Assembly: GCA_028824125.1 (NCBI GenBank)
Contig: JAPPES010000147.1
Span: 5,941-58,820, forward strand
DNA length: 52,880 nucleotides
Source of the DNA: Candidatus Poribacteria bacterium
GTDB taxonomy: Bacteria; Poribacteria; WGA-4E; WGA-3G
Direction of reading: 5' to 3'
Positions 15,568-24,558 of this stretch are shown piece by piece. Each line of letters begins with the position of its first letter. Within the stretch, counting starts at the first letter, position 1. A program made the position numbers and the translations under genes. The notes under the pieces were generated by a model. The model searched no databases, was not told where the DNA came from, and worked only from the letters and a program-made list of their open reading frames with translations.

Positions 15568-16959
15568 TTAACGTATGGATGAAACATTAAAGTCTGGATA
15601 AGCACTTGCCCCGTGTTCTTCGTAGTCAAGCCCTGCTTGTTCTTCCTCTTGCGTAACCCGCAAACCTGTAGCTGCTTTGATTGCATAAAAGAGAATAAAA
15701 CCTGTAACGAGACACCATACGAGAACAGCAACGACACCTATAAACTGTGCCCAGAGGAGGGTAAATCCACCACCAGCGAAAACGCCGCTTGACGAATCGA
15801 AGAACCCAACAAGAAGAGTACCTAACGCACCACACGTCCCGTGAACAGAGATAGCACCAACTGGATCATCAATCCGGAAACGTTCAAGCAATAGCACGCT
15901 GAGAACAACTACGATACCACCGAGTGCCCCCATAATAGCAGCGGCATAAGGCTCAACGGAAGCGCAACCAGCAGTAATTGTGACTAACCCAGCAAGTGCA
16001 CCGTTGAGAGACATGCCAGCATCAGGTTTGCCGAGGAATATCCACGCTGTAATCATGGCTGTAATAGCACCAGCAGCTGCCGCAAGGTTCGTCGTTACAG
16101 CAATTCCCGCAATAGTTGCGGAACTAGCACCCATTTCGCTACCCGGGTTAAATCCAAACCAACCCAACCATAAAATAAACACACCAAGAGCAGCAAGGGG
16201 TAAATTGTGTCCAGCAATCGGTCTCGGTTTGCCTTCACTATCATACTTTCCAAGACGTGGTCCTAAGACAATGGCACCTGTCAATGCAAGCCAACCCCCT
16301 GTGGAATGAACAACTGTTGAACCTGCAAAGTCGTTTACGTCTAACCATTCTACTAACCCACCGTCTAACCAGCCACCGCCCCAAATCCAGTGACCAACAA
16401 TCGGATAGATGATACCTGTGATAAAAACACTATAAATCAGATAACTTTTGAACTGTGTCCGTTCTGCTATTGCACCGGAAACAATTGTCGCTGCTGTGGC
16501 AGCAAATACGAGCTGGAAAAGCCACGCTGCATAAGTTGGGACAGAACTCCATTCTAATGCACTAAAAATACTGGTATCGGTTGCTGCACCTGCCTCAAGT
16601 GTCTCAGACGGAACAAACCACCCGCTTGTTCCCATAAACGCATTACCTGCACCGAACATAATAGCAAAACCGATTGCCCAATATGCTATTGAACCCATTG
16701 AAAAATCCATCAGGTTCTTCATGAGAATGTTGACGGCGTTTTTAGCACGAGTGAAACCAGACTCCACCATAGCAAAGCCAGCCTGCATAAAGAATACGAG
16801 AAACGCAGCGACTAACACCCACAGTGTATCTGCCATATATTTTGCATCATCAACCTTTTCAAGAGTTCCATCGCTATCTGTTAAACCATTCAGGGCAAAA
16901 GCGTTGAGACTCAGCAGGAAGGTGAATGCAAGAATTGTTATGATAATCTTTTTTTTCAT
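15568..16959 (-). CDS. amt: Ammonium transporter (Amt), second copy
   Basis: A 463-residue Amt protein with a cleavable signal peptide (about 1-22) and eleven predicted helices. It has QAGFAMVESGF in the first core helix, pore-region histidines in VHSTGGWLAL and VHGTCGAL, and a short cytosolic C-terminus. It is clearly a different subfamily from the neighbour at 13675, not a recent duplicate. An AGGAG-like site precedes the ATG. The leader carries a 13-bp hairpin (17043-17079). Confidence 0.95.
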   Translation of the reverse strand: MKKKIIITILAFTFLLSLNAFALNGLTDSDGTLEKVDDAKYMADTLWVLVAAFLVFFMQAGFAMVESGFTRAKNAVNILMKNLMDFSMGSIAYWAIGFAIMFGAGNAFMGTSGWFVPSETLEAGAATDTSIFSALEWSSVPTYAAWLFQLVFAATAATIVSGAIAERTQFKSYLIYSVFITGIIYPIVGHWIWGGGWLDGGLVEWLDVNDFAGSTVVHSTGGWLALTGAIVLGPRLGKYDSEGKPRPIAGHNLPLAALGVFILWLGWFGFNPGSEMGASSATIAGIAVTTNLAAAAGAITAMITAWIFLGKPDAGMSLNGALAGLVTITAGCASVEPYAAAIMGALGGIVVVLSVLLLERFRIDDPVGAISVHGTCGALGTLLVGFFDSSSGVFAGGGFTLLWAQFIGVVAVLVWCLVTGFILFYAIKAATGLRVTQEEEQAGLDYEEHGASAYPDFNVSSIR

Positions 16960-17042
16960 TGAAAAGATCTCCTATATTTCAATAAAACTGCTTCTTAAAC
17001 TCCGAAAAACTGAAAGTTACACCCGTTTGTGATACATTGGAT

Positions 17043-17079
17043 TCATCGCGAATCAAATACTTTTTCTGATTCGCGATGA
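17043..17079 (-). promoter_or_regulatory. 13-bp stem-loop in second amt leader
   Basis: TCATCGCGAATCA (17043-17055) and TGATTCGCGATGA (17067-17079) are perfect inverted repeats with an 11-base loop, about 85 bases before the amt start. It could be a terminator, an attenuator or an operator. Confidence 0.5.
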
Positions 17080-17096
17080 TTTTAACCTATAGGCAA

Positions 17097-17118
17097 AGGA
17101 CAGCAAATTTGCTGTCCT
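17097..17118 (-). terminator. Hairpin after the outer-membrane barrel gene
   Basis: A perfect 22-base palindrome AGGACAGCAAA/TTTGCTGTCCT, 13 bases beyond the stop of the 17132 gene on its transcription side. Only a short T-rich tail follows. Confidence 0.55.
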
Positions 17119-17131
17119 CACAAACATGTTC

Positions 17132-17851
17132 TTACCAAGTGCGCATGAAAGTCATTCTACCGGTAAGTCCTGTATCTTCAGAGTCGTCTTCAAGTTGGGT
17201 TTCAAAACCGACAAAGAGTCCGAGCAGGTTGTTTTCGCCGTAACCGAGATTGATGCGTCCACCAACAACGAGGCTTCCGAGTCCACCATCGTCACCTAAA
17301 TCAATTGTCGCTTCAACTTGTGGACCGATTGCAACTGTATCGCTGAGTGAATAGAGGATAAAATCACGTGTGTATAACGAATCAGTAGCCTCTTCATCAA
17401 AGGGTGAGTTGAAAAAGCCCTGGATCCACGATTCAAAATAGATAGGACTTGCATCAAGAATTGTAAACAACTGTGGCGCAATCAGAGAAGACGGACCGTT
17501 CGCTGAGGCATAATCAAATCCGATACCGACCATGGGTGTAAAGCTGAGTGACATTTCTTCACTGTCAACAGCTGTAATTCCGATACCGAGATCAAACTCA
17601 CCAAAGGTATCTACGACATAAATATCACTTGCTATAGAGATACCGCCAATAGAATGGCTTGCGCCAAACCATATCTGTGTACCGAGGCTATCTGTATCTG
17701 TACGGAACCAACCTGAAATACCTGACTCTTCTTCCATTGCCATCTCTTCACCCGCTTCGTGGCCATCAGCGTAAACCATCGGAACGCTACCAACTGCGAG
17801 GATGCAAACTATTGCCAATAATTGGGGTAACCAAAACGCTTTAATTTTCAT
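17132..17851 (-). CDS. Outer-membrane beta-barrel protein
   Basis: A 239-residue protein with a signal peptide (about 1-28, ending VYA) and an acidic segment starting DGHEAGEEMAMEEE. Then come repeated amphipathic strands rich in Gly and aromatic residues (FGASHSIGG, LGIGITAV, VGGRINLGYG), and a terminal Trp (FMRTW). The C-terminal aromatic residue is the usual signal for outer-membrane insertion. It is a paralogue of the 19642 protein; shared features include SGWF, TD/VDSLGT, IAIGPQVE, INLGYG/INIGYG and the final GLTGRM. Substrate unknown; closeness to the amt genes suggests small-solute uptake (weak inference). Confidence 0.75.
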   Translation of the reverse strand: MKIKAFWLPQLLAIVCILAVGSVPMVYADGHEAGEEMAMEEESGISGWFRTDTDSLGTQIWFGASHSIGGISIASDIYVVDTFGEFDLGIGITAVDSEEMSLSFTPMVGIGFDYASANGPSSLIAPQLFTILDASPIYFESWIQGFFNSPFDEEATDSLYTRDFILYSLSDTVAIGPQVEATIDLGDDGGLGSLVVGGRINLGYGENNLLGLFVGFETQLEDDSEDTGLTGRMTFMRTW

Positions 17852-18179
17852 TTAAATCTCCTTAGATTTATTTAATTCCGACACGAACAAATACCGTGCC
17901 ATAATGAATTGTGCCAGTATTGTTATTGCTAATCCTTGATTCTGGCATCAACTTGTGATAGAATCTGTGCTTAATTGCACTGCTTCAAGTTAAAGCAATA
18001 TACGTGCCAATTGTATAATATTTGTAAACTTTACTTAATCCTCTGTGTAAGGTTGATACACCGTTGACATAAGGGTAACTTCAGTTTATCCTTATACTAA
18101 CCTGCATCATAAAGTGGCAAAAATACGGCAGAGCAGTTAGTGAAATTACATGTTTTGAGGAGATTAGTTTCTACCAAAA
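17852..18179. other. Divergent intergenic region, 328 bp
   Basis: It lies between the barrel gene (minus) and the glycosyltransferase-like gene (plus). A TATAAT occurs at about 18016-18021 with only a weak -35 (TTAAAG), and TTGACA at about 18064. The segment is AT-rich, and no repeat element or ORF is recognised. Confidence 0.4.
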
Positions 18180-19601
18180 ATGCTGAAATTTTCATCACAA
18201 AACTGCCTAAAAAATAAGCATATCCTGCTTGTCTGTATCGTCAGCATCGGTGCGTTGCTTCGATTTTGGAATCTCGGACAGTGGAGTTTCTGGATTGATG
18301 AGGTGCTGACTGTACTTGATGCCGAAGAATTTTCACTTTCCAATTCTCCAATTAATCCGATACCCTATATCGCAGCGAAATTTTCTGTTTTTTTAAGTGG
18401 AAAGTTATCATTTATCATAGACGGGAGCGGTGAGTGGAACAGCCGCCTTATTTTTTGTATTGCAGGAATCATTTCCATTCCGATAGTTTTTAGTTTAGGA
18501 AAGCACTTATACGATGGTAGAGTTGGATTATTAGCTGCAACGTTTGTGGCTTTGTCAAATTGGCATCTATTTTGGTCGCAAAATGCGCGTTCCTATATCT
18601 TCACTTTCCTGTTTGCGGCGTTGACAGCATGGTTTTTCTACCGCTCCCTTGAAAACGATTCGACACTGTTGACAATATGTGCGCTCTTTTTCTGTATCTG
18701 TCTTATCCTGTCGCATTTATTGGCTGCAGCGATTGTGCCTGCGTTAGCGGTTTATGCGATACTTCAGTTGTTAGAAGAACGTAACCGAAAGCGATGGATA
18801 AATCTACTTCTATTTTTTATGCCTTTCACTATACCGGTGTTAATGCTTGCACTTCCGCAAATTCGCGGTTACATATCTTCTGGGTGGGGACATAATGAAT
18901 GGGGACGTAGTCCGCTCTACATTGTTTTAACACTTGTCCAAGGGGTAAGCATTCCGATAGCGGTTACTGCTTTTTTTGCCGCTATTGTAAATCCGCGTGA
19001 CCGTGCTACCCGCTTTTTACTCTGTTTCGCTGGTGTGCCTTTGGTGCTTCTACTGGTTGCATCTCAGTTGCAAAATGTAGCAGGCTATTATCTGTTTTGG
19101 ACAACCCCCGCTTATTTTATCCTCGCGGCAGCCGCATGTACCTATATCTGGGAAGCAATAGCTGCAGACAAATCCAACTTATTCAAAGTGTTACTCCCTT
19201 GTCTAATTGTTGTTGTGTTGTTATCTCAAGATTATCTATATTTTCGCTATGAAAATGGAGGGAGACCCAAATGGAGAGAGGCATTTGAAGCAATTCAGGT
19301 AGGGCATAAACCTACCGATATATTAGTACTATCAGAACCTGAAATGGCTCGGTATTATTTGCCCGAAATGGAAACGATTGACATTGACAGATTGGTAAAA
19401 GACAATGCAGCTTTTGAGAAAGAATGGAAAAATTCAGGTGGGAAGAGGTTATGGTTTATCGTAGACGTAGCGAGTTTTAACGTCTTTGATTCAGATATGA
19501 CTGTGCGTAATTGGATACGCGAACGAAGTCACCTGGTAAAAACGTTACCGTCATATTCGCGCGCAAAAGATAGGACGATGCTGCTTTATCTGGTGGAGTA
19601 A
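18180..19601 (+). CDS. GT39-like polytopic glycosyltransferase
   Basis: A 473-residue membrane protein of the ArnT/PMT-like GT-C type. The first loop after helix 1 has FWIDEV with Asp40 and Glu41, the usual catalytic-acidic position of GT-C enzymes, followed by about ten hydrophobic helices and a soluble C-terminal domain (from about 365) with a WREAFEAIQ-type helix. Such enzymes move sugars from polyprenyl-phosphate carriers to lipids or proteins at the outer face of the inner membrane. It interrupts the two paralogous barrel genes on the opposite strand. Confidence 0.8.
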   Translation: MLKFSSQNCLKNKHILLVCIVSIGALLRFWNLGQWSFWIDEVLTVLDAEEFSLSNSPINPIPYIAAKFSVFLSGKLSFIIDGSGEWNSRLIFCIAGIISIPIVFSLGKHLYDGRVGLLAATFVALSNWHLFWSQNARSYIFTFLFAALTAWFFYRSLENDSTLLTICALFFCICLILSHLLAAAIVPALAVYAILQLLEERNRKRWINLLLFFMPFTIPVLMLALPQIRGYISSGWGHNEWGRSPLYIVLTLVQGVSIPIAVTAFFAAIVNPRDRATRFLLCFAGVPLVLLLVASQLQNVAGYYLFWTTPAYFILAAAACTYIWEAIAADKSNLFKVLLPCLIVVVLLSQDYLYFRYENGGRPKWREAFEAIQVGHKPTDILVLSEPEMARYYLPEMETIDIDRLVKDNAAFEKEWKNSGGKRLWFIVDVASFNVFDSDMTVRNWIRERSHLVKTLPSYSRAKDRTMLLYLVE

Positions 19602-19604
19602 AGC

Positions 19605-19627
19605 AGGCGCGGCAAGTAACCGCGCCT
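19605..19627. terminator. Shared terminator hairpin
   Basis: AGGCGCGG (19605-19612) and CCGCGCCT (19620-19627) form a GC-rich stem with a 7-base loop, followed by TTATT. It lies between convergent genes, three bases past the stop of one and 15 bases past the stop of the other. Confidence 0.8.
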
Positions 19628-19641
19628 TTATTGAATTTATG

Positions 19642-20376
19642 CTACCAGAAACGGGTGAAATTCATTCTACCAGTAAGTCCAGTTTCCCCTTCAGCTTTTT
19701 TCGTTTCATACCCGACATAGATACCGAGTATATTAGCCTTTCCGTAACCGATGTTAATGCGGCCACCAAAATTTAGTTTCAGAGGTTTATCCAGCTCATC
19801 GGCAAAAACGAAAACTGATTCAACTTGGGGACCAATCGCGATGGTATCATTCAGTGAATAGGTGAGAAAACTACGGTTGTAAAGTTCATTGGTAGCGGTA
19901 TCATCAAATATGGTAGAAACTGTCCCGATTGTCCAGTGGAAAAAGTAGATGTTAGGTGCGTTCAAAAAAGCAAAGAATTGCGGAAAAAGTGCATCGGGTC
20001 CATCCGCTCCAGTGTAGTCAAACCCAATACCGAGCATAGGCACCAGATCAAGCGATACACTTTCCGTTTTCACTGCGGGCAATGAAACACCCAGGTCAAA
20101 TTCACCGAGATGGTCATTTACATAGATATTAGAAGCGATTGAGACACCTTCACCTCCGATCGGATGGTTGGCACCAACCAAGAAATAGGTGCCTAAACTA
20201 TCAACGTCAACTTGAAACCATCCTGACACACCCGGTTTTTCTTCTGCCATTTCGTCTTCAGGCGCCATTTTCCCCTCAGACTCATGTGCGTCTGCAAAGA
20301 CAGCGGAAGGCACTGCAACAGAAATTATACAAATTATTAGAAAGGTAAGGGGTAACTGAAATGCTTTGAATTTCAT
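19642..20376 (-). CDS. Outer-membrane beta-barrel protein, paralogue
   Basis: A 244-residue protein with a signal peptide ending VFA, an acidic start DAHESEGKMAPEDEMAEE, then beta-strand repeats and a terminal FTRFW. It aligns along its whole length with the 17132 protein: same SGWF..D.DSLGT start, IAIGPQVES, GGRINIGYG and GLTGRM end. Likely an outer-membrane porin-like barrel with unknown substrate. Confidence 0.75.
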   Translation of the reverse strand: MKFKAFQLPLTFLIICIISVAVPSAVFADAHESEGKMAPEDEMAEEKPGVSGWFQVDVDSLGTYFLVGANHPIGGEGVSIASNIYVNDHLGEFDLGVSLPAVKTESVSLDLVPMLGIGFDYTGADGPDALFPQFFAFLNAPNIYFFHWTIGTVSTIFDDTATNELYNRSFLTYSLNDTIAIGPQVESVFVFADELDKPLKLNFGGRINIGYGKANILGIYVGYETKKAEGETGLTGRMNFTRFW

Positions 20377-20806
20377 AAAAGTCTCCTTAGGTTATTGAAA
20401 TAAATTGTGCCCGTTGGTACTTGCTTCTACAGGAAATTATGAAGCAAGAAACCATTCATTAAAAGAAAAAGTTGTTTAAAGTTTATTTTAACTCTTAATC
20501 AATCATAAGAGTTCTTCACATCGTTATTCCATTATTAGTATACCTTATTACCGAATTGATTTCAACAATTTTGGAACAACAGCAGGCCCATTTAGTTTTC
20601 TTAATTTTTTATTGGGTCGCGACCGGCAATCAACAGTAGGGTTTTATTGACAATTCAACGATTTAACTTGCCAAAGCCACAGAAACATGATATTATTAAA
20701 TGTGATGACTGCAATTTGATCGTTTATATCAAGGTTCTCTGCCTTCACACAATGCTATTTTTATAGAACTCACATAAAAAATCAATTCAAATAGGAGAAT
20801 TTGTAA
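20377..20806. other. Divergent intergenic region, 430 bp
   Basis: AT-rich, without an ORF. It holds a hairpin AACTCTTA/TAAGAGTT (20490-20513), a 10-base palindrome GGTCGCGACC (20615-20624) that could be an operator, and TTGACA at 20647 without a good -10 at the right distance. The ribosome binding site for the S55 gene is GGAG at 20794-20797. Confidence 0.45.
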
Positions 20807-22600
20807 GTGAAACATATTCTGTCTTTAGTCGGTGTTATTTTTTTGATGTTTTTTCAATTGAGTTGTGGATCCGATGAAGAAGTGAAAACCATGCCGGAAA
20901 CAGAAGTTCCGGAAGCTGAAGTTATGGACACCGACCAGGGTAATTATGGGTTACCGATATTACCAAAAGTGAATCTGACGAGTATGTATGAAGCGGGAGT
21001 GCGTGAGTTAGAGGAGAACAGCGAACTTCAGCTGATAACTGTACTTGATGGGACAGACAAAGTGTCAATCAAGGTGAAGTATTTAGGTATGCGTGATTTC
21101 AATTTCGGATTTCCGCTCTATGAGTTTGAGTTGACGGATCCGTTAGTTGAAAAAATGGGGGGTATTGCCCAAGGCATGTCGGGCAGTCCTGTGGGCCCAG
21201 AAGGGCGTGTAATAGGAGCGTTAGCGTATGGGGATAGTTTCGGCACAGCACCGTATCGTTTCTGGGCAACCACTATTGATGCGATGGAGGAGGCGCGAGA
21301 TCACCGTCCATTGGGGGAGTTCATGAATGCGCCGGGGGCACCAAGTGTTCACACGCGATGGATGCCAATTAAAACCCCGTTGGTCGTTAGCGGAATAAAT
21401 CAGCGTCGGGTTGAAGATGTTAGCAAACGTCTTAGGTCATCGCGATTTGATGCGATTAATTTTGTTGCTGATGTCGGGGGTGCCCCCGCTAATGCACCAA
21501 CTGTATCGGGCGATTTAGAAGCTGGTGATATGATAGGTGTTGCTATCGCGACAGGCGATGTTGTCGATCTTACTGCTTACGGCACGGTGACACAAGTCTA
21601 TAATGACGGTACGTTTGTAGCATTCGGACATTCGTTTCGATATGATGGCGCGGTTTCATTGCCTGTATATCAAGCGACGACTGCTGGTATCGTTGCCAAC
21701 TTACAAATCCCCTATAAATCCGTGGTTAAGTATGGGGAACCAATCGGCACACTCACGAAAGATTTGAGTGCTGCCGTTGTCGGTGAACTTGGGGATCCAC
21801 CGGACATGATACCTATCTCGGTGTCCTATCACCCTGTCAATAGTGATAAACCGATAAAGACGGAATCTGAGGTGGCTTATGGTCAAGAATGGGCAATTGC
21901 ACCTGTTGTGGCGTGGACAGTAGACGCGCTCAGGCGTGAATGGACGGGTGGTACATCAGATGGGACATTGGTGCTATCGTTTGAGGAAACCAAAAAAACT
22001 TATACGCACCGGTGGCGGAATGTTTCGCCGGACCCATTTTTTGATACCTATGAAAATCTCGATTATGCTGTGGGCGAATTCACAGACCCGTTGAAAAATG
22101 CTGCGGGGAAGGCTACTTTGAAATCGATTTCCGTTGAGATAACGGATAAACCGCAGCTTGCGTCGGCAGAAATAATAGATGTAAAGGTGCCAGATAACAT
22201 TCGCACTGGAACGCAGGTAACGTTCACGGTTGTGCTATTACCGCATTGGAGTGTTGCCGAAGATGATGAGCGGACGATTGAAAAAGACATATCACTTAAT
22301 ATTCCTTCCGATTTTAAAACGGGAAGTGTAACGCTTAAAGTTGAAGCTCAAACTACCGACTTGTTCGACCTTATTTTTGATTTCGATTTCGATTTTGATC
22401 TTGATAGCGACACCGAAGATGAGGGACCTCCGCAAACGCTTGACGAACTTATTGAGGAACGACAAGACAGAATATTAGAACCGGGAACAATCAAGGTGAC
22501 GCTGGAAGCTAACGGTTCTTTAGAAGACATTGAGGAGGAACTCATACTTGACGATTACGTTGTTAACGGCGAAATCACGGATTCTATCTCCATAGAGTGA
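20807..22600 (+). CDS. SpoIVB-type (S55) peptidase-domain lipoprotein
   Basis: A 597-residue lipoprotein: signal peptide with lipobox FQLSC (Cys20) and an acidic linker. Residues about 75-330 resemble the SpoIVB peptidase S55 domain, with GIAQGMSGSPVGPEGRVIGAL holding the likely nucleophile Ser125. The second half is a beta-rich region with a stretch of alternating Phe and Asp near 525. S55 proteases are serine proteases that sense or process envelope proteins; a non-sporulating bacterium must use it otherwise (inference). The start is GTG with GGAG nine bases upstream. Confidence 0.75.
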   Translation: MKHILSLVGVIFLMFFQLSCGSDEEVKTMPETEVPEAEVMDTDQGNYGLPILPKVNLTSMYEAGVRELEENSELQLITVLDGTDKVSIKVKYLGMRDFNFGFPLYEFELTDPLVEKMGGIAQGMSGSPVGPEGRVIGALAYGDSFGTAPYRFWATTIDAMEEARDHRPLGEFMNAPGAPSVHTRWMPIKTPLVVSGINQRRVEDVSKRLRSSRFDAINFVADVGGAPANAPTVSGDLEAGDMIGVAIATGDVVDLTAYGTVTQVYNDGTFVAFGHSFRYDGAVSLPVYQATTAGIVANLQIPYKSVVKYGEPIGTLTKDLSAAVVGELGDPPDMIPISVSYHPVNSDKPIKTESEVAYGQEWAIAPVVAWTVDALRREWTGGTSDGTLVLSFEETKKTYTHRWRNVSPDPFFDTYENLDYAVGEFTDPLKNAAGKATLKSISVEITDKPQLASAEIIDVKVPDNIRTGTQVTFTVVLLPHWSVAEDDERTIEKDISLNIPSDFKTGSVTLKVEAQTTDLFDLIFDFDFDFDLDSDTEDEGPPQTLDELIEERQDRILEPGTIKVTLEANGSLEDIEEELILDDYVVNGEITDSISIE

Positions 22601-22653
22601 TGGCGGCACACAAGCGGACATAATGGACATACCCAAAATCTACGACTGTATGC

Positions 22654-22844
22654 TATAGTAAACTTTGAAATTATTAGGACACTTTGATAAACCTATTTTG
22701 GAAACAGAACGGACAACAGAAGTTGTAGCATAAACTTTTAGTTTGTGCCGATGAGACACGGGGAATGCCATAAGGCATTCATACCGTTGATTTACTAAAA
22801 GTTTGCGCTACAGAAGTGTCCCATTAATTATAGGTTTTACTATA
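22654..22844. repeat. TATAGTAAA-ended MITE-like element (191 bp)
   Basis: The ends are inverted: 24 of 31 terminal bases match between 22654-22684 and 22814-22844, each reading TATAGTAAA...GGACACTT inward. Inside is a second inverted pair, GTAGCATAAACTTTTAGT / ACTAAAAGTTTGCGCTAC (22724-22814 region), and a palindrome GAATGCCATAAGGCATTC. There is no coding capacity. It fills most of the gap between the genes at 20807 and 22909. Confidence 0.75.
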
Positions 22845-22908
22845 AATTTATGTAAGTCCAAAAATAAAGACTGAGAACAAATTATCCTAACAGAGAAAAT
22901 AAATAAAA

Positions 22909-23991
22909 GTGGTTTTAACATTAGCTAATCCGTATCTCACACATTATCAGCCGCCACCTGCACACAGTTATCTATACCGACAGTGGTGTGCAAGGGGTTA
23001 TCAACCAGGTCTCCATCCTATTTCACCTGATAGTGAATTAGGGACATGTATTGGTCAAATGGGATGGGTAGGGGCGCATGCCCATGCCCACGACTACTTA
23101 TGGGCTTCAGCAGGTAATATGGGGGTAATACTATCAGAACCAGTAGATGCGAAATGTCTTATCGCTTATGATGAGGCACCGCGGCACGCATTACCTGCCG
23201 CGATTGTCGTGAAAGGGTTAGCAGGTAGACATGTGCTTTTGACCAAATCAGGTTCACGGTTGGACATGATAGGTATAGAACATCCAGCACTAAATGTCAC
23301 GGTCATTGAGGTAGAACCGGATGGAACGCATTATCGAATGCGTTTTGGCACACAGACGCAGGCTGAGATAGGTAATTCTGCAGGGGCAGAAAATGTCACA
23401 TCTTCTTGTGTGCCAACAAGCGAGATGTTCCATTATCTCCTAATTTTTGAGCAACTTGAAAAACACGGATTTCAAGCATTAGTCCACTTACAGCCAAAGT
23501 TCCTAAACCTAATCTCACGGACAGAACACGGTCGTCCTGATCGTTTTTATAGTTTTCTTAAGGGGTACGAACCGGAAACACCAATCATTTATGATGCATC
23601 TGGCGGAATAGGATTCGTTCAGGAACGGGTACCGGGAATACCGGAGTTATCTTATGAGAGTTTACGGCTTTTTGAAAATGGCTCCGAACCAATGCGCCAT
23701 ATTCTTTACTGGATTGGACACGGCACTTTTTCACGCGGGACAGACGTTTTAGAGGCATATAAACATGCAGAGTACTTTGAAGCAGTAGCACGAATGGCAT
23801 GGGAGGCAAATCAGAAGCAAGTTTCAGCGGAAGCATATAGTGAGGAAATTGTTAACTGTATCCTCCGCGAATTTAATGCAAGCCGTTCTCCGTCAGAAAA
23901 TGAACCTGTAGAGCAAAGCGAGGCTGCCACAGTGCCATTAGACCTTCAACGAGAGGACCAAACGCCAGAGAACCTGTACAACTATCCATGA
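22909..23991 (+). CDS. Class II aldolase/adducin-fold-like protein
   Basis: A 360-residue protein. Residues about 150-300 look like the class II aldolase/adducin fold: QALVHLQPKFLNLIS, then YWIGHGTFSRGTDVLEA. In active members a His-x-His pair and a third His bind zinc; here the first is His-Leu-Gln, so one ligand is missing, while the HGTF histidine is kept. The N-terminal half (PGLHPISPDSELG, GAHAHAHDYLWAS) is unusual, His-rich, and could supply metal ligands. The start is GTG with a weak ribosome binding site. Catalysis is uncertain. Confidence 0.6.
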   Translation: MVLTLANPYLTHYQPPPAHSYLYRQWCARGYQPGLHPISPDSELGTCIGQMGWVGAHAHAHDYLWASAGNMGVILSEPVDAKCLIAYDEAPRHALPAAIVVKGLAGRHVLLTKSGSRLDMIGIEHPALNVTVIEVEPDGTHYRMRFGTQTQAEIGNSAGAENVTSSCVPTSEMFHYLLIFEQLEKHGFQALVHLQPKFLNLISRTEHGRPDRFYSFLKGYEPETPIIYDASGGIGFVQERVPGIPELSYESLRLFENGSEPMRHILYWIGHGTFSRGTDVLEAYKHAEYFEAVARMAWEANQKQVSAEAYSEEIVNCILREFNASRSPSENEPVEQSEAATVPLDLQREDQTPENLYNYP

Positions 23992-24075
23992 TACGCTTAG
24001 CCCGTGAGTTTACTTCAAGCTATATCAGATAAGATGTATGATGTAAAATACTAAGATTTGCGAAGGAGATATTTA

Positions 24076-24558
24076 ATGAAAGAAACACAGCAACCACCTA
24101 TGGTTGAAGATACGGAAGAATCACAACAGACAAAACCGCAAAACTTAGAAGCCTATCTCAGAGAGAGTATCTTTGGAGATGAATTCCGTGATTACAATGA
24201 AAAACTTGAAGAATTGACCCAAGAACTTGAAATTGTCCAACAGAGTATTGTTCAGAGTATTGTTGAAGTCGAAACGCGGTTGTTGAAGGAAATTGCGGCG
24301 GTTAAAGCACAATACGGAAATATACCGGATAATATTGTACAACGCGTTGATAATCGTATTGACGAACTTATTAGCCGTAGTGAAAACGACCTTGAGAAGT
24401 TATCAATGCTTATCAATGAGTTTGCAACCGACTTTCAGGTGCAAATTGATGGCCTTCGAACGGAAACTCAAATGCTCCAAAATACAGGACAGTCAGACCG
24501 ACAAACGCTTGCCGACGCGTTAATAGCGATCGGCACGCAGCTAAAAAAAGAATCATGA
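24076..24558 (+). CDS. Coiled-coil protein, unknown function
   Basis: A 160-residue acidic, almost fully helical protein; heptad-like runs cover about 35-150 (EKLEELTQELEIVQQSIV and following). No signal peptide or membrane segment. AAGGAG eight bases before the ATG at 24076 decides the start. It overlaps the capA-like gene by four bases (ATGA), so the two are co-translated and probably functionally linked. Confidence 0.7.
   Translation: MKETQQPPMVEDTEESQQTKPQNLEAYLRESIFGDEFRDYNEKLEELTQELEIVQQSIVQSIVEVETRLLKEIAAVKAQYGNIPDNIVQRVDNRIDELISRSENDLEKLSMLINEFATDFQVQIDGLRTETQMLQNTGQSDRQTLADALIAIGTQLKKES

Noticed and set aside
22362..22410. Repeat TTCGATTTCGATTTTGAT as a sequencing artefact
   Set aside because: It stays in frame and encodes an acidic Phe-Asp run within a long intact gene.
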